Assembly: GCA_035502095.1 (NCBI GenBank)
Contig: DATJUX010000025.1
Span: 62,001-126,000, forward strand
Origin: JAKANT01 sp035502095
Lineage (GTDB): Bacteria > Pseudomonadota > Gammaproteobacteria > Burkholderiales > Burkholderiaceae_F
Length of the DNA stretch: 64,000 nt
Direction: 5' to 3'
Position 1 is the stretch's first letter; each line of letters starts with the position of its first letter. Below the pieces are notes generated by a model, which was given only the letters and a program-made list of their open reading frames with translations, did no database searches and had not been told where the DNA came from. A program made the translations under genes and the position numbers. This document shows, in pieces, positions 25,834 to 34,176 of this stretch.

Positions 25834-26511
25834 TCACCAGGACAGGTGTTCGCCCGTGTAGTTGAGGAACTTGCCGTTGTGGGATTCGTTGGCCTGGGCG
25901 ATCACGCGCCGCAGGTTGCCGACGCTTTCCGCCACGTCGATCGCCGCCCCCGCTCCGCCCATGTCGGTGCGCACCCAGCCCGGGTGGAACGCCATGCACA
26001 CGACACGGCGTGCGCCCAGTTCCAGGCTCGTCGCGCGCAGCGCTGCGTTGAGCGCGGCTTTGCTCGCGCGATACAGCCAGCCGTAGGCGCTGTTCATCAG
26101 GCCGATCGATCCCATGCGGCTCGATATCACCGCGACCTTGGCCCCCGTTTGCGCGAGCAGCGGGGCGAGCAGCGTGATGAGGTGCATCGGTGCCAGCACG
26201 TTCGTATGCATGACGCGATCGAATTCGGCCGCATCCGGAGCCTCGAGGCCCGACGTACGCGGGCCGTAGACGCCGGCAGAAAGCACAACCAGATCGAGGC
26301 GCGCGTCACCGATCTGCTCGACGAGCCGGGCCCGCGAATCGGCATCGAGCACGTCGAGCGGGAGCGCGGTCGCGCCGAGCATGCGCAGGTGGCCGGCATC
26401 GGCGTCCTTGCGACAGGTCGCCAGCACACGATCGCCGGCGGCGGCGTATTGCCGCACGAACTCCAGACCGATGCCGCGTGAAGCGCCGACGATGAGGATG
26501 GTCGAGGGCAT
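25834..26511 (-). CDS. Short-chain dehydrogenase/reductase
   Basis: 225 residues. Rossmann motif GASRGIG (about 8-14), NVLAP, catalytic Ser region VISSRMGS and Y-x3-K (YRASK), with HPGWVRTDMGG after strand 6. It resembles the CsgA/C-factor-type SDRs. The ATG at 26511 is used; an in-frame upstream extension lies over the LysE gene and is not coding. Substrate unknown. Confidence 0.82.
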   Translation of the reverse strand: MPSTILIVGASRGIGLEFVRQYAAAGDRVLATCRKDADAGHLRMLGATALPLDVLDADSRARLVEQIGDARLDLVVLSAGVYGPRTSGLEAPDAAEFDRVMHTNVLAPMHLITLLAPLLAQTGAKVAVISSRMGSIGLMNSAYGWLYRASKAALNAALRATSLELGARRVVCMAFHPGWVRTDMGGAGAAIDVAESVGNLRRVIAQANESHNGKFLNYTGEHLSW

Positions 26512-26518
26512 CGGGCGA

Positions 26519-27166
26519 TCAAGAAGCCCGGCCGGCGGACGCCAGGCGCGCCGCCAGCAAGGCGAACAGCACGCCGCCGCCGCCGTTGAGCAGGCGGCGG
26601 GCACGCGTATCCGCCGCGATGCGGCGGGCGGAATTGGCCGCGAGCACGACCGCGCACAGGAACAGCGTGCCGCTGACGACGAACAGCCCGCCGAGGAACA
26701 CCAACGCCAGCGGCTTGCTCGGTGCGTCGGCGGCGATGAACTGCGGCAGCAGCGCGAGGAAGAACAGGGCGACCTTCGGGTTGAGCACGTTGGTGAAGAA
26801 ACCCTGCGCGAAGATCGTGCGCCAGGTTGCGGGGCCCATGGACCCGACGCCGGTGGGCGCCTCCTCCGGCGTGCGGCGCAATGCGGCGCGCAGCATGCCG
26901 AACGCCAGCCAGAGCAGGTAGGCGGCGCCGAGCCACTTGATGAACGTGAACGCAACCGCCGAGGCGGCGAGCAGCGCCGCCAGGCCGAGCGCGGCGGCCA
27001 GCGTGTGCACGACGCAGCCGCAGCCGATGCCGAGCGCGGCCGCGAAACCCGCGCGCAGGCCACCCTGCAGGGTGCGTGTCAGTGTGAGCAGCAGGTCGAC
27101 GCCGGGGGTGGCGTTGAGCACGAGCGCGGTGACGAGAAAGAGCCCGAGGTTGTGCGTGCCGAACAT
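26519..27166 (-). CDS. LysE-family exporter
   Basis: 215 residues, about six transmembrane helices. The N-terminus LFLVTALVLNATPGVDLLLTLTRTLQGG is the LysE/RhtB signature (NxxPGxxxxL). The family exports amino acids such as lysine, threonine or homoserine lactone. It lies 6 bases after the thiolase gene and 7 before the SDR, hence in the same transcript. Confidence 0.85.
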   Translation of the reverse strand: MFGTHNLGLFLVTALVLNATPGVDLLLTLTRTLQGGLRAGFAAALGIGCGCVVHTLAAALGLAALLAASAVAFTFIKWLGAAYLLWLAFGMLRAALRRTPEEAPTGVGSMGPATWRTIFAQGFFTNVLNPKVALFFLALLPQFIAADAPSKPLALVFLGGLFVVSGTLFLCAVVLAANSARRIAADTRARRLLNGGGGVLFALLAARLASAGRAS

Positions 27167-27172
27167 GCCCGC

Positions 27173-28354
27173 CTACAGCATTTCGATCGCGAGCGCGGTC
27201 GCTTCGCCGCCGCCGATGCACAGCGATGCCACGCCGCGCCGGCCGCCCGTCTTGCGCAACGCGCCGAGCAGCGTCACGACGATGCGCGCGCCGGAGGCGC
27301 CGATCGGGTGCCCGAGTGCGCACGCGCCGCCGTGGATGTTGACCTTTTCGTGCGGGAGCCGGTGCTCGCGCATCGCCGCCATGGTGACGGCGGCGAACGC
27401 CTCGTTGATCTCCCACAGATCGACGTCGGCGCCGGTCCAGCCGGCCTTCTTCAGCGCCTTGTCGATCGCCGCCGCGGGCGCGGTGGAGAACCACTCCGGC
27501 GCCTGTGCGTGCACCGAGTGCGACACGATGCGAGCCAGAGGGCGACAGCCGAACCGGTTCGCGGTCGATGCGCGCATCAGCACCAGCGCCGCCGCGCCGT
27601 CGGAGATCGAGGACGAATTTGCCGCGGTGATGGTGCCGTCCTTCCTGAACGCGGGTTTGAGGGCGGGGATCTTGTCGATCCTGGCCTTGAACGGCTGTTC
27701 GTCGCGGCTGACTTCGACGTCGCCCCCTTTGCCCGCCACCTTCACCGGCGCGATCTCCCACGCGAAGGTGCCGTCGGTGTTGGCCTTGATCGAGCGTTCG
27801 GTGGAGGCGATCGCGAACCGGTCCTGCGCCTCGCGCGTGAATTCGTAACGCGCGACACATTGTTCGGCGAAGAGCCCCATCGCCTTGCCGCGCTCGTAGG
27901 CGTCCTCGAGCCCATCGAGCGCCATGTGGTCGTACATCATCGCGTGACCGTAACGGTACCCCTGGCGGCCCTTCGGTATGAGGTAGGGCGCGTTGGTCAT
28001 GCTTTCCATGCCGCCCGCCACCAGCACGTCGGCCGAGCCGGCGACCAGCATGTCGTGCCCGAACATCATCGCCCGCATGCCGGACCCGCACATCTTCGAC
28101 AGCGTGACCGCGCCGGCGCTCTGCGGCAGCCCGGCGCCGAGCGTCGCCTGGCGCGCGGGCGCCTGGCCCTGGCCGGCGAGCAGGCAGTTGCCCATCAGCA
28201 CTTCATCGACCCGCGCGCCGTCGACGCCGGCACGTTCGACCGCGGCGCGGATCGCGACGCTGCCGAGCTGGTAGGCCTGCAAGGAGGCGAAGTCGCCGAG
28301 CATGCCGCCGATCGGCGTGCGCGCGGCCGAGACGATGAGGATGGGGTCGGTCAT
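27173..28354 (-). CDS. Acetyl-CoA acetyltransferase (thiolase)
   Basis: 393 residues, full thiolase. Acyl-accepting Cys in SKMCGSGMRAM (about 90), NEAFA near 318, the His in GGACALGHPIGASGARI, and the general-acid Cys in SLCIGGGEATAL. It catalyses acetoacetyl-CoA thiolysis or condensation. In this neighbourhood it would cleave the acetoacetyl-CoA made in leucine/isovalerate breakdown. ATG 28354 is preceded by GGAGC. Confidence 0.9.
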   Translation of the reverse strand: MTDPILIVSAARTPIGGMLGDFASLQAYQLGSVAIRAAVERAGVDGARVDEVLMGNCLLAGQGQAPARQATLGAGLPQSAGAVTLSKMCGSGMRAMMFGHDMLVAGSADVLVAGGMESMTNAPYLIPKGRQGYRYGHAMMYDHMALDGLEDAYERGKAMGLFAEQCVARYEFTREAQDRFAIASTERSIKANTDGTFAWEIAPVKVAGKGGDVEVSRDEQPFKARIDKIPALKPAFRKDGTITAANSSSISDGAAALVLMRASTANRFGCRPLARIVSHSVHAQAPEWFSTAPAAAIDKALKKAGWTGADVDLWEINEAFAAVTMAAMREHRLPHEKVNIHGGACALGHPIGASGARIVVTLLGALRKTGGRRGVASLCIGGGEATALAIEML

Positions 28355-28373
28355 GAGAGTGCTCCTTCAGACA

Positions 28374-30248
28374 TCATTCCCTCCCCCGCGAGCGGGGAGG
28401 GGATTCGTGGCGGAAACGGTGCACGAAACGTTCCGCGCGCGGATACGGATACACGTCGTCCATCCGCCCCGCGACGATACGGGCCTTGCGCGCTTGCCAG
28501 AACTCGGGCGTGAGCAGGTCGGCGTGATGCTTGAGAAACGCGGCGCGGATGCGCGGGTCGCCGAGCAGGAACGGCGCAAACTGCTCCGGGAACACGTCGC
28601 GTTTCTCCACCCGGTACCACGGCTCGCCGGACAACTCGGCCTCTTCGTTCGGCGGCGCCGGAATGCGACGGAAATTGCAATCGGTCATGTATTCGATCTC
28701 GTCGTAGTCGTAGAACACGACGCGATTCAGCCGCGTGACGCCGAAGTTCTTGTACAGCATGTCGCCGGGGAAGATGTTGGCGGCGGTGAGGTCCTTGATG
28801 GCGTTGCCGTATTCGATCAGCGCATGCTCGACCTCGGCGTCGCTGGCGTGCGTAAGGTAGATGTTGAGCGGCGTCATGCGCCGTTCGATGTACACGTGGC
28901 GGATCAGCACGACCGACTCGGTGATCTCGATCTGCTCCGCGCACGTTTCGCGCAGCTCGCGGATCAGCTCGGGCGAGAAGCGTCCGCGCGGCAACGTCAC
29001 CTCCGAATATTCCCAGGTGTCGGCCATGCGACCGACCCGGTCGTGCAGCTTGACCAGGCGGTACTTGCCGATGATCTGCTCGGCGTCGGTCTCCTTGGGG
29101 AAGGGAATGACGTCCTTGATCATCTTGAAGACGTACGGGTACGAAGGCAGCGTGAACACCGTCATCACCAGGCCCTTGATGCCGGGCGCCACCACGAACC
29201 TGTCGCTCGAATGGCGCAGGTGATGCAGGAAATCGCGGTAGAAGAGCGTCTTGCCCTGTTTCTGCAGGCCGACCATCGTGTAGAGCTCCGCGGCGGGCTT
29301 CTGCGGCAGCAGGCTGCGCACGAAGTCGACGTACGCGGACGGCGCCTCCATGTCGACCAGGAAGTAGGCGCGCGTGAACGAAAACAGGGTCGCGATCCAC
29401 TGCGCGGACAGCAGCACCGCGTCGATGTAGATCTGTCCGCGTTCGTTGCGCAGGATCGGCACCGCGAGCGGCGTCACGCGCGTGCCGTTGACGATGCGGC
29501 CGATGAGGTAGGCACCCTTGTTGCGATAGAACAGGCTGGAGAGCACCTGGACCTGGAAGTCCGGCTCGACGTGAAAGGGCCGCGTCAAGGCGTTCGGCGC
29601 CTCGTTGCGCCGGTGCGCGGCGCACACGGCCCGCATCACGCGCCGGATGTCGCGTTCCACGTCCACCCAGGGGCACGCCAGGCCGAGGTCGATCAGGATC
29701 TGGCGCAGCGCCTTGCGCGGCCCCTGGCGTGCCGGGTAGTAGCTGCGGAACGATGGCGGGTCCGAATCCATGTAGTCGGTCGCCACGCCCGGGCGCACGA
29801 ACAGGAACCGGTTGCGGAAGTACTCGCGACGCAGAAGCTTCGTGCAGACGGAATTGAAGAACGTCTCGGCGCATTCCGGCTGCCGATGCTCCGCGAGTTG
29901 CGCCACGTACGACTGCTTGACCGCCTGCCAGAGGGCATCGCGCTCTTCCTCGGAGAGCGAAGCGAGGTCGAAGTCGCGCTCGATGCGCGCCACCGCCTCC
30001 AGCACGCGCTGATCGTAGAAGTCGATGCGCTCGCGCGCCGAGTCGCGCATGCCTAGCCAGTCGCCGTGCTCGAAGCGGCTCTTCGCCTGCTGCGCGACGT
30101 AACGAAACAGCGAATAGTGGCGGTTGAATCCTTCCAGGATCGCGCGCGCGATCCGCGCCGGATGCGGCATCGACCGATCGAAGCGCTCGAACGGACGGCC
30201 CTCGACCGGCGGCAGGGCGGGTTCGAAGCCGGGTGCAGGTTCGTTCAT
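28374..30248 (-). CDS. aceK: Isocitrate dehydrogenase kinase/phosphatase AceK
   Basis: 624 residues; AceK is a bifunctional enzyme that phosphorylates and dephosphorylates isocitrate dehydrogenase and so switches carbon between the TCA cycle and the glyoxylate shunt. Family blocks are visible, including APGIKGLVMTVFTLPSYPYVFKMIKD (ATP site) and VIFPGDMLYKNFGVT-like metal and catalytic segments. The ATG at 30248 is chosen by homology. Its normal end (DDVYPYPRAERFVHRF) is followed by a tail, ESPPRSRGRE, that is translated from an intergenic hairpin repeat. Presence beside acetyl-CoA-yielding genes makes metabolic sense. Confidence 0.9.
   Translation of the reverse strand: MNEPAPGFEPALPPVEGRPFERFDRSMPHPARIARAILEGFNRHYSLFRYVAQQAKSRFEHGDWLGMRDSARERIDFYDQRVLEAVARIERDFDLASLSEEERDALWQAVKQSYVAQLAEHRQPECAETFFNSVCTKLLRREYFRNRFLFVRPGVATDYMDSDPPSFRSYYPARQGPRKALRQILIDLGLACPWVDVERDIRRVMRAVCAAHRRNEAPNALTRPFHVEPDFQVQVLSSLFYRNKGAYLIGRIVNGTRVTPLAVPILRNERGQIYIDAVLLSAQWIATLFSFTRAYFLVDMEAPSAYVDFVRSLLPQKPAAELYTMVGLQKQGKTLFYRDFLHHLRHSSDRFVVAPGIKGLVMTVFTLPSYPYVFKMIKDVIPFPKETDAEQIIGKYRLVKLHDRVGRMADTWEYSEVTLPRGRFSPELIRELRETCAEQIEITESVVLIRHVYIERRMTPLNIYLTHASDAEVEHALIEYGNAIKDLTAANIFPGDMLYKNFGVTRLNRVVFYDYDEIEYMTDCNFRRIPAPPNEEAELSGEPWYRVEKRDVFPEQFAPFLLGDPRIRAAFLKHHADLLTPEFWQARKARIVAGRMDDVYPYPRAERFVHRFRHESPPRSRGRE
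28379..28402. repeat. GC hairpin repeat, family B copy 1 (within the end of aceK)
   Basis: CCCTCCCCCGC arm, short turn, GCGGGGAGGGG arm. It covers the last codons and stop of aceK, and related copies are at 40070, 57798 and 63106. There is no T-tract, so it is not a classical intrinsic terminator, though the RNA hairpin may protect the 3' end. Confidence 0.6.
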
Positions 30249-30280
30249 CGCGACAACAGTACGCGATCTTGCAACGCTCA

Positions 30281-30313
30281 TGTCATCCCGGGCGCAGCGA
30301 GCGAGGGATCTCG
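30281..30313. repeat. Half copy of the family A repeat
   Basis: TGTCATCCCGGGCGCAGCGA followed by GCGAGGGATC is the complement of the right half of the 73-bp element at 20954-21026. Only this half is present. It lies in the 111-bp gap between the ASCH-GNAT gene and aceK. Confidence 0.55.
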
Positions 30314-30359
30314 TCCTTGCCACCACCGACGGTGCTTGCTTTGTCCCGGAACCACAGCC

Positions 30360-31355
30360 TCACGCCTCCCACTCGAAGCGCTGCTCGGTCACCGCGTGCC
30401 CCCACGTGACCCCCGGGCGTTCCGACACCAGGCGAAAGCCGCTGCGCTCGTAGAGCGACCTTGCGGCGTCGAGGCCCTTGAAAGTGTCGAGGTACACGCG
30501 GCGAAGTCCGGCGCGACGGCAGAACGCCATCGCAGCATCCATCAGGCGGTGCCCCTGGCCGCGGCCGCGCATCGCGTCGCTCAGGATGAACCAGCGCAAG
30601 TGCGCCGGCCCGCTCCCGCCATGGCCATCGATCACGATCGAGCCGTGCACCTGGCCGCGATCCGCCACCAGCCAGACGCCGTCGCGCGCGGGATCGAAGC
30701 GCGCCGCGAAGTCGGCCAGTTCGCGCGTGACCTTCGACTCGAACAGGACGCCGAAGCCGTGTTCGCGCGCGTAGTACTCGCCATGCAGGCGCCCGATCGT
30801 TCCGATCGCGCCCGGCAGGTACGAAGGCACGATGCGCGGCCCGTCCGGCGCCGCGAGCGCGCGGTCGAACGGATACAGGAGTTCGAATCGCTCCAGCGTC
30901 ACCTGCATCGTGGGTGAAAACGGCCGGCCGAGGCGCGCGCACTCGCGCATGAAATAACGGGTGTGACCGGCGAGCCAGTCGGGCAGTGTGCGGTCGCCCT
31001 CGCCTTCATCCCAGGCGAACTGCGCGTCGACGTCCGCCAGCGGGCGCGTCTCGAGCCATACGGTGCGAATGACGGCGCGCGGCGTGCCGTCGTGCTCGGT
31101 CACCACGCTGTACCCGTCCGGCACGGGCGCGGCTTCGGGCGCGTTTTCATTGACCCACGCCGAGCCCGCGGTCGCCCGCTTCGGGCCGTTGAGCACGAGT
31201 TCGACCAGTTCGTGTGCGAGCGCCGGCGAATCGCCGAAGTACCACGCCTGATACGGCGTCTGCGGCGGCACGCCGGTGCACCGGCAGAACGCCCGCCAGA
31301 AGGTATCGACCGCGCCTTCCTTCGGCACCAGGTTCTCGACGAGCTTCTCGGGCAT
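30360..31355 (-). CDS. ASCH domain-GNAT acetyltransferase fusion
   Basis: 331 residues; AAGGAGA ribosome site before ATG 31355. The N-terminal half (about 15-162) is an ASCH domain (FWRAFCRCTG, then GPKRATAGS at 58-66, and TWxxVxPF-like FELLYPFD at its end), a PUA-like fold found in RNA-linked proteins and amidohydrolases. The C-terminal half (about 175-331) is a GNAT domain with the acetyl-CoA loop RGRGQGHRLMD (263-273) and LYERSGFRLV; it is most like the GNAT part of MarR-GNAT fusions. Substrate unknown. Confidence 0.8.
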   Translation of the reverse strand: MPEKLVENLVPKEGAVDTFWRAFCRCTGVPPQTPYQAWYFGDSPALAHELVELVLNGPKRATAGSAWVNENAPEAAPVPDGYSVVTEHDGTPRAVIRTVWLETRPLADVDAQFAWDEGEGDRTLPDWLAGHTRYFMRECARLGRPFSPTMQVTLERFELLYPFDRALAAPDGPRIVPSYLPGAIGTIGRLHGEYYAREHGFGVLFESKVTRELADFAARFDPARDGVWLVADRGQVHGSIVIDGHGGSGPAHLRWFILSDAMRGRGQGHRLMDAAMAFCRRAGLRRVYLDTFKGLDAARSLYERSGFRLVSERPGVTWGHAVTEQRFEWEA

Positions 31356-31410
31356 CGGCAGCGTCTCCTTCAGCTTTGTCCATCCTCGAGATCGAAGCTC
31401 ATGCAGGTCG

Positions 31411-32352
31411 TCACGCCGCGTCTCCGTCCGGAAAGAACCGCGTCCGCCACGCGGCAAGCTGGTCCACCGACACGCCGATTCCGCCGCAGATCTCGACCAG
31501 GATGCTCTCGAAGCGCGCGAACGCGTCCGCGTGCACGTCGAGCGCGGCCAGCGTGGCGCCGCAGGACGGTTCGACCAGCAGGCGCCAGGCATCGGCGAAT
31601 TTCAGGCAGGCGGCCACGGCCTGCGCATCGGTGACGGTGAGCGAAACGATCTCGTGCTCGCGCGCGGCCTCGACCGCGCGCGCGCAGACCCGCTTTGCGC
31701 CGAGCGTGGTGGCGATCGACGTGATCGCGGGCAGCGACACCGGCGCGCCCGCGCGCAGCGCGGCCGCATACGAGGCCGCGCCTTCGGTTTCGACCGCGAT
31801 CACCGGCACGTGCCGCAGGCCGTTGCGTTCCAGGCCGGCGACGATGCCGGCGAGCAGGCCTCCGCCGCCGACGCAACATGCAACGGCATCGAAACGCCAG
31901 CCATCGGCGCAGCACTCGTCGATGAGCGTCGCGTGGCCGTCCCAGATGTCCGGATGATCGAACGCGTGCAGATACGCCGCGCCGCGGGTGCGCGCCAGCT
32001 CGAGCGCGTGCTCGTGCGCCTCGTCCCACGCGGCCCCGAAGACCAGCACCTTCGCGCCGATGCCGGCGATCCGCTCGCGCACGCCCGCCAGAGTGGTCTC
32101 GGGCACCACGATGCTGGTCGGCACACCCAGGCGCGCGCCCGCGTGCGCGGCGGCGAATCCGGCGTTGCCTCCCGAGGGACAGACCAGCTCGTGCGCGCCG
32201 CCCGCGACGGCGCGTTCCGCGGCCGTGCCGATGCCGCGCATCTTGAACGACCCGCACGGCTGCAGCGCGTCGAGCTTGAGCACGAGCGGCCGTCCGGCGC
32301 GGCTGTAGTCGGCCGGGGCCGGGACCGCGGGGGTGTGCGTGTGGAGCGCCAA
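31411..32352 (-). CDS. L-serine/threonine dehydratase-like PLP enzyme
   Basis: About 313 residues from a TTG at 32352 that matches the usual family start (LHTHTPAV). PLP lysine K37 in SFKMRG, phosphate/cofactor loop SGGNAG, and CVGGGGLLAG tetraglycine loop. It deaminates Ser or Thr to pyruvate or 2-oxobutyrate plus ammonia through an enamine. An alternative start overlaps the isovaleryl-CoA dehydrogenase gene and adds arginine-rich sequence that looks non-coding. A RidA gene lies in the same run. Confidence 0.8.
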   Translation of the reverse strand: MALHTHTPAVPAPADYSRAGRPLVLKLDALQPCGSFKMRGIGTAAERAVAGGAHELVCPSGGNAGFAAAHAGARLGVPTSIVVPETTLAGVRERIAGIGAKVLVFGAAWDEAHEHALELARTRGAAYLHAFDHPDIWDGHATLIDECCADGWRFDAVACCVGGGGLLAGIVAGLERNGLRHVPVIAVETEGAASYAAALRAGAPVSLPAITSIATTLGAKRVCARAVEAAREHEIVSLTVTDAQAVAACLKFADAWRLLVEPSCGATLAALDVHADAFARFESILVEICGGIGVSVDQLAAWRTRFFPDGDAA

Positions 32353-32389
32353 GTCGATCTGACGCGGAGCGACCGGGTCCGCGGACCGC

Positions 32390-33568
32390 CTACATCGTCT
32401 CCGAGAAGTACTCCCGCCCAATCAGCATTCGGCGGATCTCGCTCGTTCCGGCACCGATCTCGTACAGTTTGGCGTCGCGCCACAGGCGGCCGGTCGGGTA
32501 GTCGTTGATGTAGCCGTTGCCACCGAGGATCTGGATTGCCTCACCCGCCATCCACGTGGCTTTTTCCGCCGCGTACAGGATCACGCCGGCGCAGTCCTTG
32601 CGCACCGTGCGGACGTGCTCGCGGCCCAGGCGGTCGAGGTTCTTTCCGACCGTATAGACGTAGGCGCGGCATGCGGCGAGCGTGGTGTACATGTCCGCGA
32701 CCTTGCCCTGGATCAGCTGGAATTCGCCGATCGGCGAGTTGAACTGCTTGCGCTCGTGGATGTAGGGCGTGATGACATCCAGACACGACTGCATGATCCC
32801 CACGGGGCCGCCGGCGAGCACGGCGCGCTCGTAGTCGAGCCCGCTCATCAGCACCTTGGTGCCGCCGTTGACGGCGCCGAGCACGTTTTCCGCCGGCACC
32901 TCGCAGTTGTTGAACACCAGTTCACCGGTGTGCGAGCCGCGCATGCCCAGCTTGTCGAGCTTCTGCGCGACGGAAAACCCCTTGAACGTCTTCTCGACCA
33001 GTAGCGCCGTGATGCCCAAGGCCGCGAGCTCCGGCTCGGTCTTGGCATAAATCACCATCGTGTCGGCGTCCGGCCCGTTGGTGATCCACATCTTCGTGCC
33101 GTTAAGCAGGAAGTAACCACCCTTGTCCACGGCGCGCAGCTTCATGCTGACCACGTCGGACCCGGCGCCCGGTTCGCTCATCGCCAGGGCGCCGACGTGC
33201 TCGCCGGAGACCAGTTTCGGCAGGTATTTCTTCTTCTGCGCCGCCGTGCCATTGCGGTGAATCTGGTTCACGCACAGGTTCGAATGCGCACCGTACGAAA
33301 GCCCGACCGATGCGGAAGCGCGGCTCACTTCCTCCATCGCGATCATGTGCGCGAGGTAGCCGAGGTTGGCGCCGCCGTATTCCTCGGCCACGGTGATGCC
33401 GAGCACGCCGAGCTCGCCCATCTTGCGCCACAAGTCCATCGGAAACTGGTCGCTGCGATCGATTTCCGCCGCGCGCGGCGCGATCTCGCTCTGTGCGAAC
33501 GCGCTCACCGCCTCGCGCAAGGCGTTGATGTCGTCGCCTAGATCGAAGTTCAGTCCGGGCAGTTGCAT
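32390..33568 (-). CDS. liuA: Isovaleryl-CoA dehydrogenase
   Basis: 392 residues. FAD site ALAMSEPGAGSDVVSMKL and WITNGPDADT. The catalytic glutamate sits at E247 in LDYERAVLAGGP, the position peculiar to isovaleryl-CoA dehydrogenases, while the usual acyl-CoA dehydrogenase position (YEGT) reads IGAGT. It oxidises isovaleryl-CoA to 3-methylcrotonyl-CoA in leucine catabolism. It lies 16 bases after the thioesterase gene under a shared LiuR-type palindrome at 34067. Methylcrotonyl-CoA carboxylase genes are not in the window. Confidence 0.92.
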   Translation of the reverse strand: MQLPGLNFDLGDDINALREAVSAFAQSEIAPRAAEIDRSDQFPMDLWRKMGELGVLGITVAEEYGGANLGYLAHMIAMEEVSRASASVGLSYGAHSNLCVNQIHRNGTAAQKKKYLPKLVSGEHVGALAMSEPGAGSDVVSMKLRAVDKGGYFLLNGTKMWITNGPDADTMVIYAKTEPELAALGITALLVEKTFKGFSVAQKLDKLGMRGSHTGELVFNNCEVPAENVLGAVNGGTKVLMSGLDYERAVLAGGPVGIMQSCLDVITPYIHERKQFNSPIGEFQLIQGKVADMYTTLAACRAYVYTVGKNLDRLGREHVRTVRKDCAGVILYAAEKATWMAGEAIQILGGNGYINDYPTGRLWRDAKLYEIGAGTSEIRRMLIGREYFSETM

Positions 33569-33584
33569 CGGAAACCTCTCGACG

Positions 33585-34037
33585 CTAGGTCGGTTCGTCG
33601 GCCACGCCCTGCATGACCATCAACGTTTGCTGCAATGTCGCGATGAGCGTCTCGCGGCCGTTCTCGCGCGCGAACACGTCGGCGCGCGCTATCGACAGCG
33701 TACGCCCCGGCTTGACGACCGCGCCGGCCGCGATCAGCAGGTCGCCGCGGGCGGGTGCGAGCAGGTTGATCTTGAATTCGACCGTCAGGACGGACGCATC
33801 GTCCGGCATCAGTGAAAACGCCGAGTATCCGCCGGCGCTGTCGGCAATCATGCCGACTATGCCGCCGTGCACGAAGCCGTGCTGCTGACTCAGGTCGGGG
33901 TGCACAGGCAGCTCGATCGTGCAGCGGCCGGGCGCGACGTCGGCCAGCCGGGCGCCGATGAAGCGCATCGCCGCCTGGCGCGCGAAGGAAGCGCGCACGC
34001 GGGCCTCGAAGGCGGGGTTGGCGGCGACGAAGTGCAT
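33585..34037 (-). CDS. PaaI-type hotdog thioesterase
   Basis: 150 residues with the hotdog signature HGGIVGMIADSAGGYSAFS (catalytic Asp in the helix) and VEFKINLLAPARGD. It hydrolyses small acyl-CoA esters, perhaps relieving CoA trapping during branched-chain or aromatic acid degradation. The ATG at 34037 is chosen over a TTG 18 bases upstream. It is the first gene after the LiuR-type palindrome, upstream of isovaleryl-CoA dehydrogenase. Confidence 0.82.
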   Translation of the reverse strand: MHFVAANPAFEARVRASFARQAAMRFIGARLADVAPGRCTIELPVHPDLSQQHGFVHGGIVGMIADSAGGYSAFSLMPDDASVLTVEFKINLLAPARGDLLIAAGAVVKPGRTLSIARADVFARENGRETLIATLQQTLMVMQGVADEPT

Positions 34038-34066
34038 CGGGGAAGCGCGACGCAATCTAGTTGCCC

Positions 34067-34082
34067 TTTACGTTAACGTCAA
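34067..34082. promoter_or_regulatory. Predicted LiuR-type operator upstream of thioesterase/liuA
   Basis: TTTACGTTAACGTCAA: a perfect ACGTTAACGT palindrome flanked by TT-N and N-AA, centred 37-38 bases from the thioesterase start. The same TTTACG-N2-AACGTCAA pattern recurs next to the MerR/LiuR-like gene at 41170. Confidence 0.55.
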
Positions 34083-34106
34083 TCAACCTCGGGCCGCCGC
34101 AGATTA

Positions 34107-34119
34107 CAAATGTGATTTG
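34107..34119. promoter_or_regulatory. 13-bp inverted repeat upstream of the ECF sigma gene
   Basis: CAAAT-GTG-ATTTG, a perfect dyad in an unusually AT-rich patch, 58 bases before the sigma-factor start. A second short dyad, GACT-AA-AGTC, follows at 34137-34146. Either may be an operator; the binding protein is unknown. Confidence 0.3.
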
Positions 34120-34176
34120 AGCCACGGCGGTGCCGCGACTAAAGTCTGGGCCGGCATCGAGGTGGAGGAAGGACGC

